The notes: a model not told the origin generated them from the letters alone. A DNA stretch of 64,000 bases from Flavobacterium gelidicaeli (GCF_013294005.1 NZ_JABSNK010000013.1:25702-89701); one strand, 5' to 3'. Positions 19,505 through 28,704 are shown, counted from the stretch's first letter. Translations and numbers: made by a program.

Positions 19505-19512
19505 TAGCTTTG
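19505..19512 (+). promoter_or_regulatory. -7 promoter element deciding the LETM1-related start
   Basis: TAGCTTTG matches TAnnTTTG. It overlaps the upstream TTG codon at 19510, so transcription should begin after that codon and translation at the ATG 19531. Confidence 0.6.
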
Positions 19513-19530
19513 TCACCTCAAATAACCACA

Positions 19531-20733
19531 ATGATTAATCCATCAGCATCAGGCTGGATCGAAAAATACTTTAGCATGCAAAGTACTGTTCCTCAAACAG
19601 TTTTTAGCAGTCCTGAAGATTTTTATTACAAGATTCGACAAACAGGTTTCATATACGGACACGTAATTTCGTTTGAAACTACTACACCAATACAAACAAA
19701 AGGATGGGTTCAAAATGAGATTCCAAAAGTTGCTTTACTGAATACCTTGCATGCTGTTTACAAATTAACATCACAAGAAAATAATGCTACTGCCTTTATA
19801 AATAAAGCAGTCGATTTTTACAATGAGATGCATCCGCAGGGATTCAACTTGTTTAAGAAAGTTTTACCTAATGGTACCGCCTCGTTAAATCTAGAGAAAA
19901 TTATTGATGAGCGTGTTCAAACTAATATTGACATTATAAGTAAGAACTTCTCTCACATTATGACTAATGCACTGCTATTTGTAGATATCTTAGCCTTTAG
20001 ACAATACTTGATTCACGGTGAAATACCCGAAAAATATTTAAAAAAGATAGAAGAAGCGGTTATTAGCTTAGTTTCATTATCCCTTAAAACAAAAACTCAA
20101 AAATCTAATTATGATGATTTGCTCATCAAGCTATTTGAGGCATCAGTACGTTACAGTAAGTTTTCAAAAGTTAATGTTCAAAATCTAGAACATTTAAATT
20201 TGAGTTACTTTACCTCTGAATTAGAGAAGTATTATCTGATAGATATGGCAGGAATGGCTTTGTGGAGCGATGGAAAAATAGAAAACGAAGAGGCTTATTT
20301 TTTACATAAGGTTGCTCAATCAGTTGCAGTGTCAGACGATTTTGTTACTGAAAGCATTGATAGTACCAATTCTTTTATATCGTTAAATAAAAAAGATATT
20401 GCCTATTTTAACTATTCCAATCCTGTTAAACATTTTTATGACCAGACGACACAAAGTGTGATTACTTTGATTACTCGCAATAAGAACCGACTTGTAAAAG
20501 AGATCGTTCAAAGTAAAGAATTGATGGTTTTGCTAGCATTATCAACTAGAAGAGATTTAGACGAAAAAGAAAAGAAAAAGGTTAAAAAGCAATTGTTAGA
20601 CATCTGTAAATCGGTGCCATCATTGACTATCTTTCTCTTACCTGGAGGTAGTTTATTACTCCCAATATTAATAAAATTTATCCCAAAGATGTTACCATCA
20701 GCATTTAATGAAAATCTAGATGAAAATGAATAA
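19531..20733 (+). CDS. LETM1-related biofilm-associated protein
   Basis: Protein of about 400 residues resembling the Bacteroidetes family annotated as LETM1-related biofilm-associated protein. The C-terminal region KKKVKKQLLDICKSVPSLTI followed by FLLPGGSLLLPILIKFIPKMLPSAF is the LETM1-like stretch, with one likely membrane segment. The rest is helical, with a central TerB-like acidic segment (MALWSDGKIENEEAYFLHKVA). The start at 19531 is preferred because the TTG at 19510 overlaps the promoter. It is monocistronic, with a strong terminator. The role in biofilms comes from the family name only. Confidence 0.82.
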   Translation: MINPSASGWIEKYFSMQSTVPQTVFSSPEDFYYKIRQTGFIYGHVISFETTTPIQTKGWVQNEIPKVALLNTLHAVYKLTSQENNATAFINKAVDFYNEMHPQGFNLFKKVLPNGTASLNLEKIIDERVQTNIDIISKNFSHIMTNALLFVDILAFRQYLIHGEIPEKYLKKIEEAVISLVSLSLKTKTQKSNYDDLLIKLFEASVRYSKFSKVNVQNLEHLNLSYFTSELEKYYLIDMAGMALWSDGKIENEEAYFLHKVAQSVAVSDDFVTESIDSTNSFISLNKKDIAYFNYSNPVKHFYDQTTQSVITLITRNKNRLVKEIVQSKELMVLLALSTRRDLDEKEKKKVKKQLLDICKSVPSLTIFLLPGGSLLLPILIKFIPKMLPSAFNENLDENE

Positions 20734-20735
20734 AA

Positions 20736-20767
20736 AAAAAGCCACTTTTTATAAAGTGGCTTTTTTA
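20736..20767. terminator. Bidirectional terminator
   Basis: Stem AAAAAGCCACTTT / AAAGTGGCTTTTT with A-run and T-run on the two sides. It serves both the LETM1-related gene (+) and the carbonic anhydrase gene (-). Confidence 0.9.
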
Positions 20768-20775
20768 TTTAATAT

Positions 20776-21411
20776 TTAAAATTGCAATTGAAATACTTCA
20801 TCTAAATCTGTATTCGAACTGATATTTACTTCTAAGTCAGTTACAAATCCTGAATTCAATCCATACACCCAACCATGAATACTAAGAGCTTGTCCGCTTT
20901 TCCAAGCTGCTTGAACGATAGAGGTTTTAGATAAATCAAAAACTTGCTCTTTAATATTGATTTCAACAAAAGCATTAAAACGTTCTGTTTCATCTTCAAT
21001 AGAGTCTAAATAAGTATTGTGTAAACGGTACACGTCTTTAATATGACGAATCCAATTGTCAATAATTCCAATAGACTGATTACCCATTGCAGCTTTAACT
21101 CCACCACAACCATAATGTCCACATACAATTACATGTTTCACTTTTAATACGTTAACCGCATAATCTAAAACACTTAACATATTCATGTCAGAGTGTACAA
21201 CCATGTTAGCAATGTTTCTATGTACAAAAACCTCTCCAGGCTTAGCGCCAATGATTTCATTTGCAGGAACACGGCTATCTGAACATCCAATCCATAATAA
21301 TGGTGGCGTTTGTCCTTTAGCTAAGTCGGCAAAAAAGTTAGGGTCTTTTTCTAAAGCATCAACAACCCATTGTTTATTATTATCTAGTATTTTTTTATAA
21401 AAATCACTCAT
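20776..21411 (-). CDS. Beta-carbonic anhydrase
   Basis: Zinc enzyme of 211 residues that interconverts CO2 and bicarbonate. The zinc ligands are C43 (GCSDSR, with the D45/R47 dyad), H99 and C102 (VCGHYGCGG). No signal peptide is present, so it is cytoplasmic. It lies 78 bp downstream of a SulP transporter gene on the same strand, which suggests joint work in bicarbonate uptake and hydration. A second paralogue is encoded at 49130-49759. Confidence 0.95.
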   Translation of the reverse strand: MSDFYKKILDNNKQWVVDALEKDPNFFADLAKGQTPPLLWIGCSDSRVPANEIIGAKPGEVFVHRNIANMVVHSDMNMLSVLDYAVNVLKVKHVIVCGHYGCGGVKAAMGNQSIGIIDNWIRHIKDVYRLHNTYLDSIEDETERFNAFVEINIKEQVFDLSKTSIVQAAWKSGQALSIHGWVYGLNSGFVTDLEVNISSNTDLDEVFQLQF

Positions 21412-21489
21412 TTTTTTTAAGTTTTAAAGTGACTAACTAACGATAAAATTTATTGAAATCAAATGCGTTAATTAATCTACAGTTATTTT

Positions 21490-23148
21490 TTAATTATTTT
21501 CTAATGTCTCTGTTACCGATTCTTTTTTAACCATCTTTCTTTTTGCCACATCATAATAATGCTCAAATGAAACATGATTAGCATTTTCAGGTGTGTTTTC
21601 TAAATCGTATGCGTCCTTGAATCCTTTAAGTTTTACCTTTATATTTTCTTCTTTAGCACGAGTTCCTTTAAACTCTTTAATTAAATCCAAAATATCATGC
21701 GCAATATAAACAGTATCTTGTGCATTAATGATTACTTTACTGTTTTCTGGAATGTCATTTAAAGTGCTTTTTATAGCTGCTTTATTTAAAAAAGAAACTT
21801 CTTGTGCAAGATCAATATGAATAATATCTCCGTCTTCATATTCTTCCTTTTTAAAACTATACGCTCTTTTTAGGTTTCCTTTTAAGATAAAAATAATACT
21901 AATTACAATTCCTAATGCAACACCTTTAAGTAAATCAGTAGTAACTACTGCAATCAAGGTAGCGATAAAAGGGATGAACTGGTATTTTCCTTTTTCCCAG
22001 AAATGTAAAAAAGTTGCTGGTTTAGCTAATTTATATCCAACTAAGATTAAAATCGTAGCTAGAGTAGCTAATGGAATTTTATTTAGAATAACTGGAATAG
22101 CCAATACACTTATAAGTAATAATACTCCGTGAATGATAGCCGACATTTTTGATTTGGCTCCAGCCGCATTATTTGCAGAGGTACGCACTACAACAGATGT
22201 CATAGGTAAACCACCAATTAATGCACTTAAAATATTACCAATTCCTTGTGCTTTAAGCTCAATATTAGTGTCTGTATATCTTTTTTGCTCATCCATCCTA
22301 TCTGAAGCTTCGATGCATAATAAAGTTTCAATAGAAGCTACAATAGCAATAGTCAAACCTACAACCCATACTTTAGGATTTGTAAATCCAGAAAAATTTG
22401 GAGTAACAATAATTCCTTTTAATTCTTCAAAAGAAGTAGGAACAGGTAATGAAACTAAATGCTCTTTTGAAATTGCAAGAGAACTTCCAGAAGAGATAAA
22501 AATCTCATTTAATATAATTCCTGATGCAACAGCAATTAAAGCACCTGGTACTAATTTTAATTTCTTAAAAAAAGGAACTTTATCCCAAGAGATTAAAATT
22601 GCCAATGAAACTATTGTTATAATAATAGCTCCAAGTTGAACGTGGTTAAATACTTCAAATAAAGATGAAAAAGTGTTATTTCCATTTTCCTGAGCAAATG
22701 ATTGATCGCCTTCAAAATCAGCATCATAACCAAAAGCATGAGGCAATTGTTTTAGGATAATAATTACCCCAATACCTGCTAGCATTCCTTCGATTACATT
22801 AGTAGGAAAATAGTTTGAAATACTACCTGCTTTAATAAAACCTAAAGCTAGCTGTACGAATCCAGCAATAAGCACTGCTGTTAAAAAAATATCGAAAGCC
22901 CCAAAATCAGTGATGGCTGTCAATATAATTGCTGTTAAACCAGCTGCAGGTCCAGAAACACTAAGGTGTGATTTACTTAAATACCCCACAACAAGTCCTC
23001 CAATAATACCAGAGATAATCCCGGCTAATGGTGGTGCACCAGAAGCTAATGCAATTCCTAAACATAAAGGTAGCGCCACCAAAAAAACAACTAAACCAGA
23101 AGCAAAATCTGATTTAAGGTTAGCAAAAAGATTGATTTTCTTTGTCAT
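21490..23148 (-). CDS. SulP family inorganic anion transporter
   Basis: Membrane protein of about 552 residues. The start at 23148 (MTKKINLFANLKSDFASG) is preferred over an upstream ATG at 23172 that adds an atypical MYINYYCI segment. About ten to twelve transmembrane segments span residues 15 to 420, with SulP signatures LVVFLVALPLCLGIALASGAPPLAGIISG and GLPMTSVVVRTSANNAAGAKSKM. A C-terminal STAS-like domain follows (about 430 to 540, VIINAQDTVYIAHDILDLI). Linkage to a carbonic anhydrase gene suggests bicarbonate as substrate, as for BicA-type SulP proteins; sulfate remains possible. Confidence 0.92.
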   Translation of the reverse strand: MTKKINLFANLKSDFASGLVVFLVALPLCLGIALASGAPPLAGIISGIIGGLVVGYLSKSHLSVSGPAAGLTAIILTAITDFGAFDIFLTAVLIAGFVQLALGFIKAGSISNYFPTNVIEGMLAGIGVIIILKQLPHAFGYDADFEGDQSFAQENGNNTFSSLFEVFNHVQLGAIIITIVSLAILISWDKVPFFKKLKLVPGALIAVASGIILNEIFISSGSSLAISKEHLVSLPVPTSFEELKGIIVTPNFSGFTNPKVWVVGLTIAIVASIETLLCIEASDRMDEQKRYTDTNIELKAQGIGNILSALIGGLPMTSVVVRTSANNAAGAKSKMSAIIHGVLLLISVLAIPVILNKIPLATLATILILVGYKLAKPATFLHFWEKGKYQFIPFIATLIAVVTTDLLKGVALGIVISIIFILKGNLKRAYSFKKEEYEDGDIIHIDLAQEVSFLNKAAIKSTLNDIPENSKVIINAQDTVYIAHDILDLIKEFKGTRAKEENIKVKLKGFKDAYDLENTPENANHVSFEHYYDVAKRKMVKKESVTETLENN

Positions 23149-23230
23149 AATACAATAATAATTAATATACAAAACACTGAAGCATAAAGATATGCAAATT
23201 CATGTTTAAATTTATAAAAAACGGTATGTA

Positions 23231-23515
23231 CTATGCTATGTCAGGAGGAGGCGAAAAAATACTGCGAGTAATCTTATCATGTTTAGACAAGTTCTCAGAT
23301 AGTATTAATGTAGTTTTATTGTATTTACCTATTAAAAGCTCAGGAAGAACTTCTTCATGGTAAGTAAAAACTTTAATTTCTTTTTGGGTGTGTTCTTCTT
23401 CAGAGAGACTGAAAATTAATGTGGTATCGCATGACTTTTCTATTATCGTCACAATAGGTGGCGTAGCCAAAAAGGCTATGAATAAGAATAAAAAGATACT
23501 TGCAATTACTTTCAT
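23231..23515 (-). CDS. Small exported protein, unknown function
   Basis: Protein of 94 residues with an N-terminal hydrophobic signal or anchor (MKVIASIFLFLFIAFLATPP) and a short charged body (SLSEEEHTQKEIKVFTYHEE). I do not recognise a characterised family. The look is of a small conserved flavobacterial envelope protein. It lies 83 bp upstream of the SulP gene on the same strand, so cotranscription is possible. Confidence 0.6.
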   Translation of the reverse strand: MKVIASIFLFLFIAFLATPPIVTIIEKSCDTTLIFSLSEEEHTQKEIKVFTYHEEVLPELLIGKYNKTTLILSENLSKHDKITRSIFSPPPDIA

Positions 23516-23585
23516 TAATGCAAAAATATGGTTTAACTTGTTAAAACAAAAACAAGTGCAGAAAATTTATAAAAATTTAACATTA

Positions 23586-23627
23586 AAAAAAAACGCCAGA
23601 CTATTAATACATTAATAATCTGGCGCT
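23586..23627 (-). terminator. Terminator of the dps-like gene
   Basis: Stem GCCAGATTATTAAT / ATTAATAGTCTGGC with a small loop; on the minus strand it runs into a T-tract. Confidence 0.85.
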
Positions 23628-23650
23628 TACTTTATATTATAATAATACCA

Positions 23651-24124
23651 TTATTCCTCTAACCAAGCTTGCATCATCCATATTGTTTTTTCTTGCTCAG
23701 CAATAAAATCACTCATCATACTATTAGTACCTTCATCATTAATAGCGGCTGCTTTATCTAAAATTATTCTTTCAATTTTTAGTAGTTCTGATAAAGAAGC
23801 AACAATAAGGTGAATTGCTTTTTCATCTTTAGAAATATCTTTTCCTACTACTAATTGATTGTTTGCAATGTAATCCTCAAAAGTATGCAGTGGCGTCCCT
23901 CCTAATGTTAGAACACGCTCAGCAATCAAATCAATTTTTAATTGAGAGTCGTTATATAACTCTTCAAATTTCACGTGTAAATCAAAGAAACGTTTCCCTC
24001 TAATATTCCAGTGAATTCCTCTTAAATTTTGATAATAAACTTGAAAGTTTGCTAACAATGTATTCAATTCGTTTACAATTAATTCTGATTCTTTTACTGG
24101 TAATCCTAAAATATTCGTTTTCAT
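23651..24124 (-). CDS. dps: Dps family ferritin-like DNA-protection protein
   Basis: Protein of 157 residues with the Dps four-helix ferritin fold. The ferroxidase-type residues are in HWNIRGKRFFDLHVKFEELYND (His and Asp/Glu ligands) and the C-terminal helix keeps EQEKTIWMMQAWLEE. It oxidises and stores iron using hydrogen peroxide and protects DNA. It is transcribed divergently from oxyR across a 95-bp gap with a good promoter, fitting OxyR control. Confidence 0.93.
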   Translation of the reverse strand: MKTNILGLPVKESELIVNELNTLLANFQVYYQNLRGIHWNIRGKRFFDLHVKFEELYNDSQLKIDLIAERVLTLGGTPLHTFEDYIANNQLVVGKDISKDEKAIHLIVASLSELLKIERIILDKAAAINDEGTNSMMSDFIAEQEKTIWMMQAWLEE

Positions 24125-24154
24125 AATCGTTAATTTTTATACAAATTTAAAAAA

Positions 24155-24182
24155 CAAAGCTAGAAATAAACTATAAAACAAA
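24155..24182 (-). promoter_or_regulatory. Promoter of dps
   Basis: On the minus strand TTTG (24179-24182) is followed after 16 bp by TAGCTTTG (24155-24162), matching the Bacteroidetes -33/-7 pattern. It lies in the shared dps-oxyR gap, so OxyR binding nearby is plausible. A -7-like TATCTTTG (24194-24201, plus strand) could serve oxyR. Confidence 0.65.
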
Positions 24183-24219
24183 TTGATTGTTTTTATCTTT
24201 GTATCATAAAATACTATAG

Positions 24220-25167
24220 ATGACAATTACTCAATTAAAATATGTACTAGCTGTAGCTGAGCATAAGAATTTCACGCTAGCTGCTGAGAAGTGTTTTGTA
24301 ACTCAACCTACATTGAGTATGCAAATCCAGAAAATTGAAGAAGAATTAAGTATTCTGATTTTTGATCGATCAAAAAAACCAATCCAACTAACGGAAATTG
24401 GCCAAAAAATAGTGAATCAGGCTAAAAATATCGTTAATGAAGCTGATCGAATTCAAGATATCGTTGAGCAACAAAAAGGCTTTATAGGTGGTGAATTTAG
24501 GCTAGGAATCATTCCTACTATCATGCCTACCCTATTACCTATGTTCTTAAATAATTTCATTAAGAAATACCCTAAAGTAAAATTAATTATAGAAGAATTA
24601 AATACTGAGGAAATTATTGTCAAGTTAAACAACGGTCATCTTGATGCTGCCATAGCTGCAACGCCTTTGCAAGAAGAAAAAATCAAAGAAATTGTTTTAT
24701 ACTTCGAACCTTTCATGGCTTACATTCCTGAAAGTCACGAACATTTTGATAAAAAAGAAATTGAGATATCCGACTTAAATTTAGATGAAATCTTATTATT
24801 ACAAGACGGTCATTGCTTTAGAGATGGGATTTTGAATTTATGCAAGAACAATCCTAAAAATGAATTCAGTCATTTTCAAATAGAAAGCGGTAGTTTTGAA
24901 ACATTAATCAAACTAGCCGATGAAGGGTTAGGAACTACATTGTTGCCATTCTTACACACACTGGATCTAAAAGAAGCAGACAAATTAAAGTTAAGACATT
25001 TTAAAGAGCCTAAACCTGCTAGAGAAGTAAGTTTAATTTACCCAAAAAGTGAATTGAAAATTCAAATAATTGATGCTTTAAGAAGTACAATTACTGGTGT
25101 TATAAAAGGCGCTATTGTATTTCAAAATGTAGAAGTAATTAGCCCTTTGGCAAAAAGCCGAAATTAA
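24220..25167 (+). CDS. oxyR: LysR-type peroxide sensor OxyR
   Basis: Protein of 315 residues with an N-terminal LysR helix-turn-helix (LAAEKCFVTQPTLSMQIQKIEEEL) and a periplasmic-binding-like regulatory domain. The peroxide-sensing cysteines are present as C199 and C208 in GHCFRDGILNLC, at the same residue numbers as in E. coli OxyR. It activates antioxidant genes on oxidation to a disulfide. The divergent dps neighbour is a classical target. The stop abuts the stop of the next, convergent gene. Confidence 0.95.
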   Translation: MTITQLKYVLAVAEHKNFTLAAEKCFVTQPTLSMQIQKIEEELSILIFDRSKKPIQLTEIGQKIVNQAKNIVNEADRIQDIVEQQKGFIGGEFRLGIIPTIMPTLLPMFLNNFIKKYPKVKLIIEELNTEEIIVKLNNGHLDAAIAATPLQEEKIKEIVLYFEPFMAYIPESHEHFDKKEIEISDLNLDEILLLQDGHCFRDGILNLCKNNPKNEFSHFQIESGSFETLIKLADEGLGTTLLPFLHTLDLKEADKLKLRHFKEPKPAREVSLIYPKSELKIQIIDALRSTITGVIKGAIVFQNVEVISPLAKSRN

Positions 25168-25365
25168 TTAATCCTCCACAACAATAAGACACTTCTTTAA
25201 CTCTGGCTTTTTACTAGTGTAGAAATTAAGCCAGTTTTTAAGGTGTTCCATTTCATAAGGCAATAAATTACGCATTGCTTTTCTTAATTCCTTAGTAAAT
25301 AAATCAGGATTAAAACTGACTTTTTCAAGAGAATCCTTAGTGTAAAAATAGATCAATCTAGACAT
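25168..25365 (-). CDS. Small conserved protein, paralogue 1
   Basis: Protein of 65 residues, cytoplasmic, with no known domain. It is clearly homologous to the next minus-strand protein (25579-25776). Both share the pattern Y-TK-LE-VSF-P-LF-KEL-KA-R-LLPYE-E-L--WL and a KPELK-CL end. The shared signature suggests a short helical protein, possibly binding a partner through the LLPYE helix. It is convergent with oxyR, with no gap between stops. Its function is unknown. Confidence 0.75.
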   Translation of the reverse strand: MSRLIYFYTKDSLEKVSFNPDLFTKELRKAMRNLLPYEMEHLKNWLNFYTSKKPELKKCLIVVED

Positions 25366-25543
25366 GGCACTTTGTTTAGTAGGTTGTTTTAATAATAAAG
25401 TAAATATATAAATAGTTACTTTATATAATGCAAAATATAAGCCAAACTACGTTAAAGTATCGACGGATTGTCATAAAATAAGAAAAACGGTATTACTCCC
25501 TCTTCTTTTATACCACTAATTACTTAAGCTGAGTTTTAAATAT

Positions 25544-25577
25544 AAAAAAAGGAACCTAAAACATGGGTTCCTTTTTA
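25544..25577 (-). terminator. Terminator of small paralogue 2
   Basis: Stem AAAAGGAACC / GGTTCCTTTT; on the minus strand it is followed by T-rich sequence. It separates the two paralogous small genes, so they are independent transcripts. Confidence 0.8.
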
Positions 25578-25578
25578 T

Positions 25579-25776
25579 TTATGAATTTACGATAAGTAAA
25601 CATTGCTTTAATTCCGGTTTTTCGAAAGTAAAATCAAACAACCATTCTCGTAATTGCTCAATTTCATATGGTAATAAAGTTCTAATTGCTTTTTCTAATT
25701 CTTTACAAAAAAGACTAGGATCAAAGCTAACTCTTTCTAATATGGATTTTGTGTAATCAAACATGATTTTAGACAT
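25579..25776 (-). CDS. Small conserved protein, paralogue 2
   Basis: Protein of 65 residues sharing about half its residues with the protein at 25168-25365, with the same length and no gaps needed. Conserved parts include VSFDPSLFCKELEKAI and LLPYEIEQLREWL. It has its own terminator. The duplication looks old, since the intergenic sequences do not match. Function unknown; no signal peptide or membrane segment. Confidence 0.75.
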   Translation of the reverse strand: MSKIMFDYTKSILERVSFDPSLFCKELEKAIRTLLPYEIEQLREWLFDFTFEKPELKQCLLIVNS

Positions 25777-25930
25777 AATAAAATAAGAATTTCAGGTTAT
25801 TTTTTGATTTTCTACTGTTGTAAAAATACACTATTTAAAAAATGTATGATTAAAATTTAACGTATATTTTTGATAAATATTTTACATAAATAAAACATTT
25901 AACTATTAATCAATTGCTTAACTTTATAAA

Positions 25931-26596
25931 TTAACTGATTTTTTTAGCTCTAAACATTTCTCTTTTACCTGGAGGCCCAGCTAGTTTTTCAACAACAAAC
26001 CCTACTTCTATCATGCTTCTTTTCACAACTCCACGAGCGGCATAAGTTACTAAAACCCCATCATCCTTGAGTGCGTCATACATTTTTTGAAAAATTTCAG
26101 TACTCCATAATTCTGGTTGTACTCTGTATCCAAAAGCATCAAAGTATATCAAATCAAATTTATTTTTATCTTCTATGTCTGCAAAAAACTGCTGCCTCTT
26201 AGTTAAGGTGAACCTATTACTTAAAATGGTTTTCTCATTCCAGGCCGAACCGTGCATTTGATCAAAAATATTTTCTTGATCTAAAGCATTTAATTCTGCT
26301 ACGTAATTCATTGAAACAAGCTCTTCTGATGATATTGGGTACGCCTCTACTCCTACATAATCGATAATTTGATTCATTTTAGCACCTTCTAAATAGGTTA
26401 TAAAAGCATTCAAGCCGGTTCCAAAACCTATTTCTAAAATAGCCAATTCTTTATCCTTGAACAACGATAGTCCGTTTTTTATAAATACATGTTGTGCTTC
26501 TTGTATTGCTCCATGCTTAGAATGGTATGACTCATCCCACTCCGGAATATGGATTGTAGTGGACCCGTCTAGTGTTTGTATAATTTCTCTTTTCAA
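25931..26596 (-). CDS. mnmD: tRNA 5-methylaminomethyl-2-thiouridine methyltransferase (MnmD)
   Basis: SAM-dependent methyltransferase of 221 residues equal to the N-terminal (MnmC2) half of E. coli MnmC. It completes mnm5s2U at the tRNA wobble position. The SAM motif is ILEIGFGTGLNAF. The substrate-side start SYHSKHGAIQEAQHVF and the DLIYFDAFGYRVQPELWS motif are typical. The oxidoreductase half is absent, which is normal for the stand-alone MnmD group. Confidence 0.92.
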   Translation of the reverse strand: MKREIIQTLDGSTTIHIPEWDESYHSKHGAIQEAQHVFIKNGLSLFKDKELAILEIGFGTGLNAFITYLEGAKMNQIIDYVGVEAYPISSEELVSMNYVAELNALDQENIFDQMHGSAWNEKTILSNRFTLTKRQQFFADIEDKNKFDLIYFDAFGYRVQPELWSTEIFQKMYDALKDDGVLVTYAARGVVKRSMIEVGFVVEKLAGPPGKREMFRAKKIS

Positions 26597-27117
26597 AATA
26601 GTTTTATTTTTTAAAACTCTAACAACTGAATTAGCGATTAGATTAGGTCAAAAATACTCAAAAACAACTATACAAAAGCGCTTAGACTCAATTAGTTTTT
26701 TACTTCTAATTTATTGCTTGCAAGTGTAATTTTCGATAAAAATAATAGTGAAAAAAGTGGATTTACATCAAAAACAATCCCTTATAAATCTCCTAACAAT
26801 GTATACGCATTTATTTTATTGGACTTAAAAACCACCAAAATTACATTTAACTAAATTACCCTTAAAGGTTTTATAGTTAGTTTAAAATAGCCTTTATAAT
26901 ATTACATATTTAACATAAAACATACTATTTTAATTTAGTTTGTTATAATATCAATAAATCAGAATTAAAAGCGGTAATTAATGGTGTTTTAGCAAGGAAA
27001 TTACTGATTTTTATTTAATTTTGCAGAAGCCAAACTTCTTTATTCTAATATAATTAAGTAGACCCTTTTTATACCAAAAATAACCATCGTTAAAAGCGAA
27101 ACAAATAAAATATTATT
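26597..27117. other. Gap upstream of ilvE
   Basis: 521 bp, AT-rich, between divergent genes. TAATTTTG at 27016-27023 fits the -7 consensus and would give ilvE a leader of about 90 bases. I found no Ile/Val/Leu-rich leader peptide or terminator-like hairpin in it. Confidence 0.5.
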
Positions 27118-28185
27118 ATGAGTACTACTCAAAATCAACAAATTGACATCACTAAAGCCGCTTCGTCTAAGATAAACGAAGTAGATTTTGACAACTTAAC
27201 TTTTGGTTCTGTATTTACAGATCATTTATTTGAATGTGACTATATTGATGGTCAATGGCAAACTCCAGTTATCAAGCCTTACGCGCCGTTTTTAATGGAT
27301 CCTTCTTCTCGCGTTTTTCATTACGGTCAAGCAATTTTTGAAGGTATGAAAGCCTATAAAGATGAACAAGATGCTATTTGGCTTTTTAGACCTGATGAAA
27401 ACTACAAGCGTTTCAATAATTCAGCAACACGTATGGCAATGCCTGAAGTACCTGAAAATGTTTTTATGAATGGTTTACACCAATTATTAAAAATTGATGA
27501 AGCTTGGATTAAAAAAGGAGACGGAAGTTCTTTATACATTAGACCCTTTATGATTGCTACTGGAACCGGCGTTATGGCTAATCCATCTGATAATTATAAA
27601 TTCATGATTCTTTTATCTCCAGCAAAAGCATATTATTCTGGTGAGGTAAAAGTACTTATCGCAGAGCATTTTAGTAGAGCGGCAAATGGTGGTATTGGAG
27701 CTGCAAAGGCAGCAGGAAACTACGCTGCACAATTCTACCCTACAAGCTTAGCTAATAAAGAAGGGTTCCAACAAGTGATCTGGACGGATGATGCTACACA
27801 TACTATGCTTGAAGAAGCAGGTACAATGAATGTGTTTTTTAGAATTAACGATACCTTATATACAGCACCAACTAGCGAAAGAATCCTTGACGGAATCACT
27901 CGTAAAAGTTTAATCGAAATGGCTAAAAAAGACGGAATCGAAGTTGATGTGCGTCCGGTATTAGTTTCTGAATTGGTTGCTGCTGCAAAAGACGGTTCTT
28001 TGAAAGAAATTTTTGGTGCTGGAACAGCTGCTGTAGTGAGTACTATAGCTGGTTTTTCTTACCAAGATGTTTACTACGAATTGCCTAAAACAGCAAATTC
28101 ATACGCTGCACAATTAAAAACTAAATTAACCAACTTACAAAACAAACTTACCGAAGATACTTTTGGTTGGACTGTGAAAGTATAG
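27118..28185 (+). CDS. ilvE: Branched-chain amino acid aminotransferase
   Basis: PLP enzyme of 355 residues of fold type IV (long, eukaryote-like BCAT form). It interconverts Leu, Ile and Val with their 2-oxo acids. Motifs include FHYGQAIFEGMKAYK, the PLP-lysine region GGIGAAKAAGNYAAQFYP, and FGAGTAAVVSTIAGF near the C-terminus. It is monocistronic, with a bidirectional terminator behind it. Confidence 0.95.
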   Translation: MSTTQNQQIDITKAASSKINEVDFDNLTFGSVFTDHLFECDYIDGQWQTPVIKPYAPFLMDPSSRVFHYGQAIFEGMKAYKDEQDAIWLFRPDENYKRFNNSATRMAMPEVPENVFMNGLHQLLKIDEAWIKKGDGSSLYIRPFMIATGTGVMANPSDNYKFMILLSPAKAYYSGEVKVLIAEHFSRAANGGIGAAKAAGNYAAQFYPTSLANKEGFQQVIWTDDATHTMLEEAGTMNVFFRINDTLYTAPTSERILDGITRKSLIEMAKKDGIEVDVRPVLVSELVAAAKDGSLKEIFGAGTAAVVSTIAGFSYQDVYYELPKTANSYAAQLKTKLTNLQNKLTEDTFGWTVKV

Positions 28186-28200
28186 TTCGTTATAATATAC

Positions 28201-28239
28201 AAAAAAGCGATTTTCAATATATTGAAAATCGCTTTTTTT
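28201..28239. terminator. Bidirectional terminator
   Basis: Perfect 17-bp stem AAAAAGCGATTTTCAAT / ATTGAAAATCGCTTTTT with a 4-base loop. It ends ilvE (+) and the pyrophosphohydrolase gene (-). Confidence 0.92.
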
Positions 28240-28260
28240 ATGCCTTTTTTTTTAAATGTA

Positions 28261-28647
28261 CTAGCCTGCTAAAATTTTAGAAAAATCCGGCTTAAAATAA
28301 TTAGGCCCTTTTAGTACTTTCCCATCTTCTCTATAAATAGGATTTCCGTTTTCATCTAATTTGCTCATATTACTACGCTGAATTTCATCAAAAACAGCTT
28401 CTATTTTATCTTGCAGTCCGTGTTCTATAATTGTTCCGCATAAAATATACATCATATCGCCTAAAGCATCAGCTATTTCGATCAAATCCTCATTTTTTAC
28501 TGCTTCATGATATTCTTCATTTTCCTCCTTCATTAATTCATACCGAAGATTATTTTTTTCGGCGCCTAAATTGGCTTTCGGTTCTTCGCTATGTCCTATT
28601 TTAAATGCAGTATGAAACTCCTTGACGGCATTGATTTGTTTTTGCAT
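28261..28647 (-). CDS. MazG-like nucleotide pyrophosphohydrolase
   Basis: Protein of 128 residues of the all-alpha NTP pyrophosphohydrolase (MazG / PRA-PH) superfamily. The metal-binding helices are visible as ELMKEENEEYHEAV and EIADALGDMMYIL, giving the EEXXE and DXXXD-type patterns. It likely cleaves a nucleoside triphosphate to the monophosphate, in nucleotide-pool cleaning. The exact substrate cannot be read from the sequence. The histidine-operon context that would suggest HisE is absent. Confidence 0.85.
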   Translation of the reverse strand: MQKQINAVKEFHTAFKIGHSEEPKANLGAEKNNLRYELMKEENEEYHEAVKNEDLIEIADALGDMMYILCGTIIEHGLQDKIEAVFDEIQRSNMSKLDENGNPIYREDGKVLKGPNYFKPDFSKILAG

Positions 28648-28704
28648 GATTTTTTATTTTAAGAAATGAAACGGCAAATTAGCAACTATTGGTAAACTAT
28701 TAAC

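Noticed and set aside
26597..27117. Leader peptide for ilvE
   Set aside because: No branched-chain codon-rich short ORF with a hairpin was found in the gap, unlike the clear Cys run before cysE.
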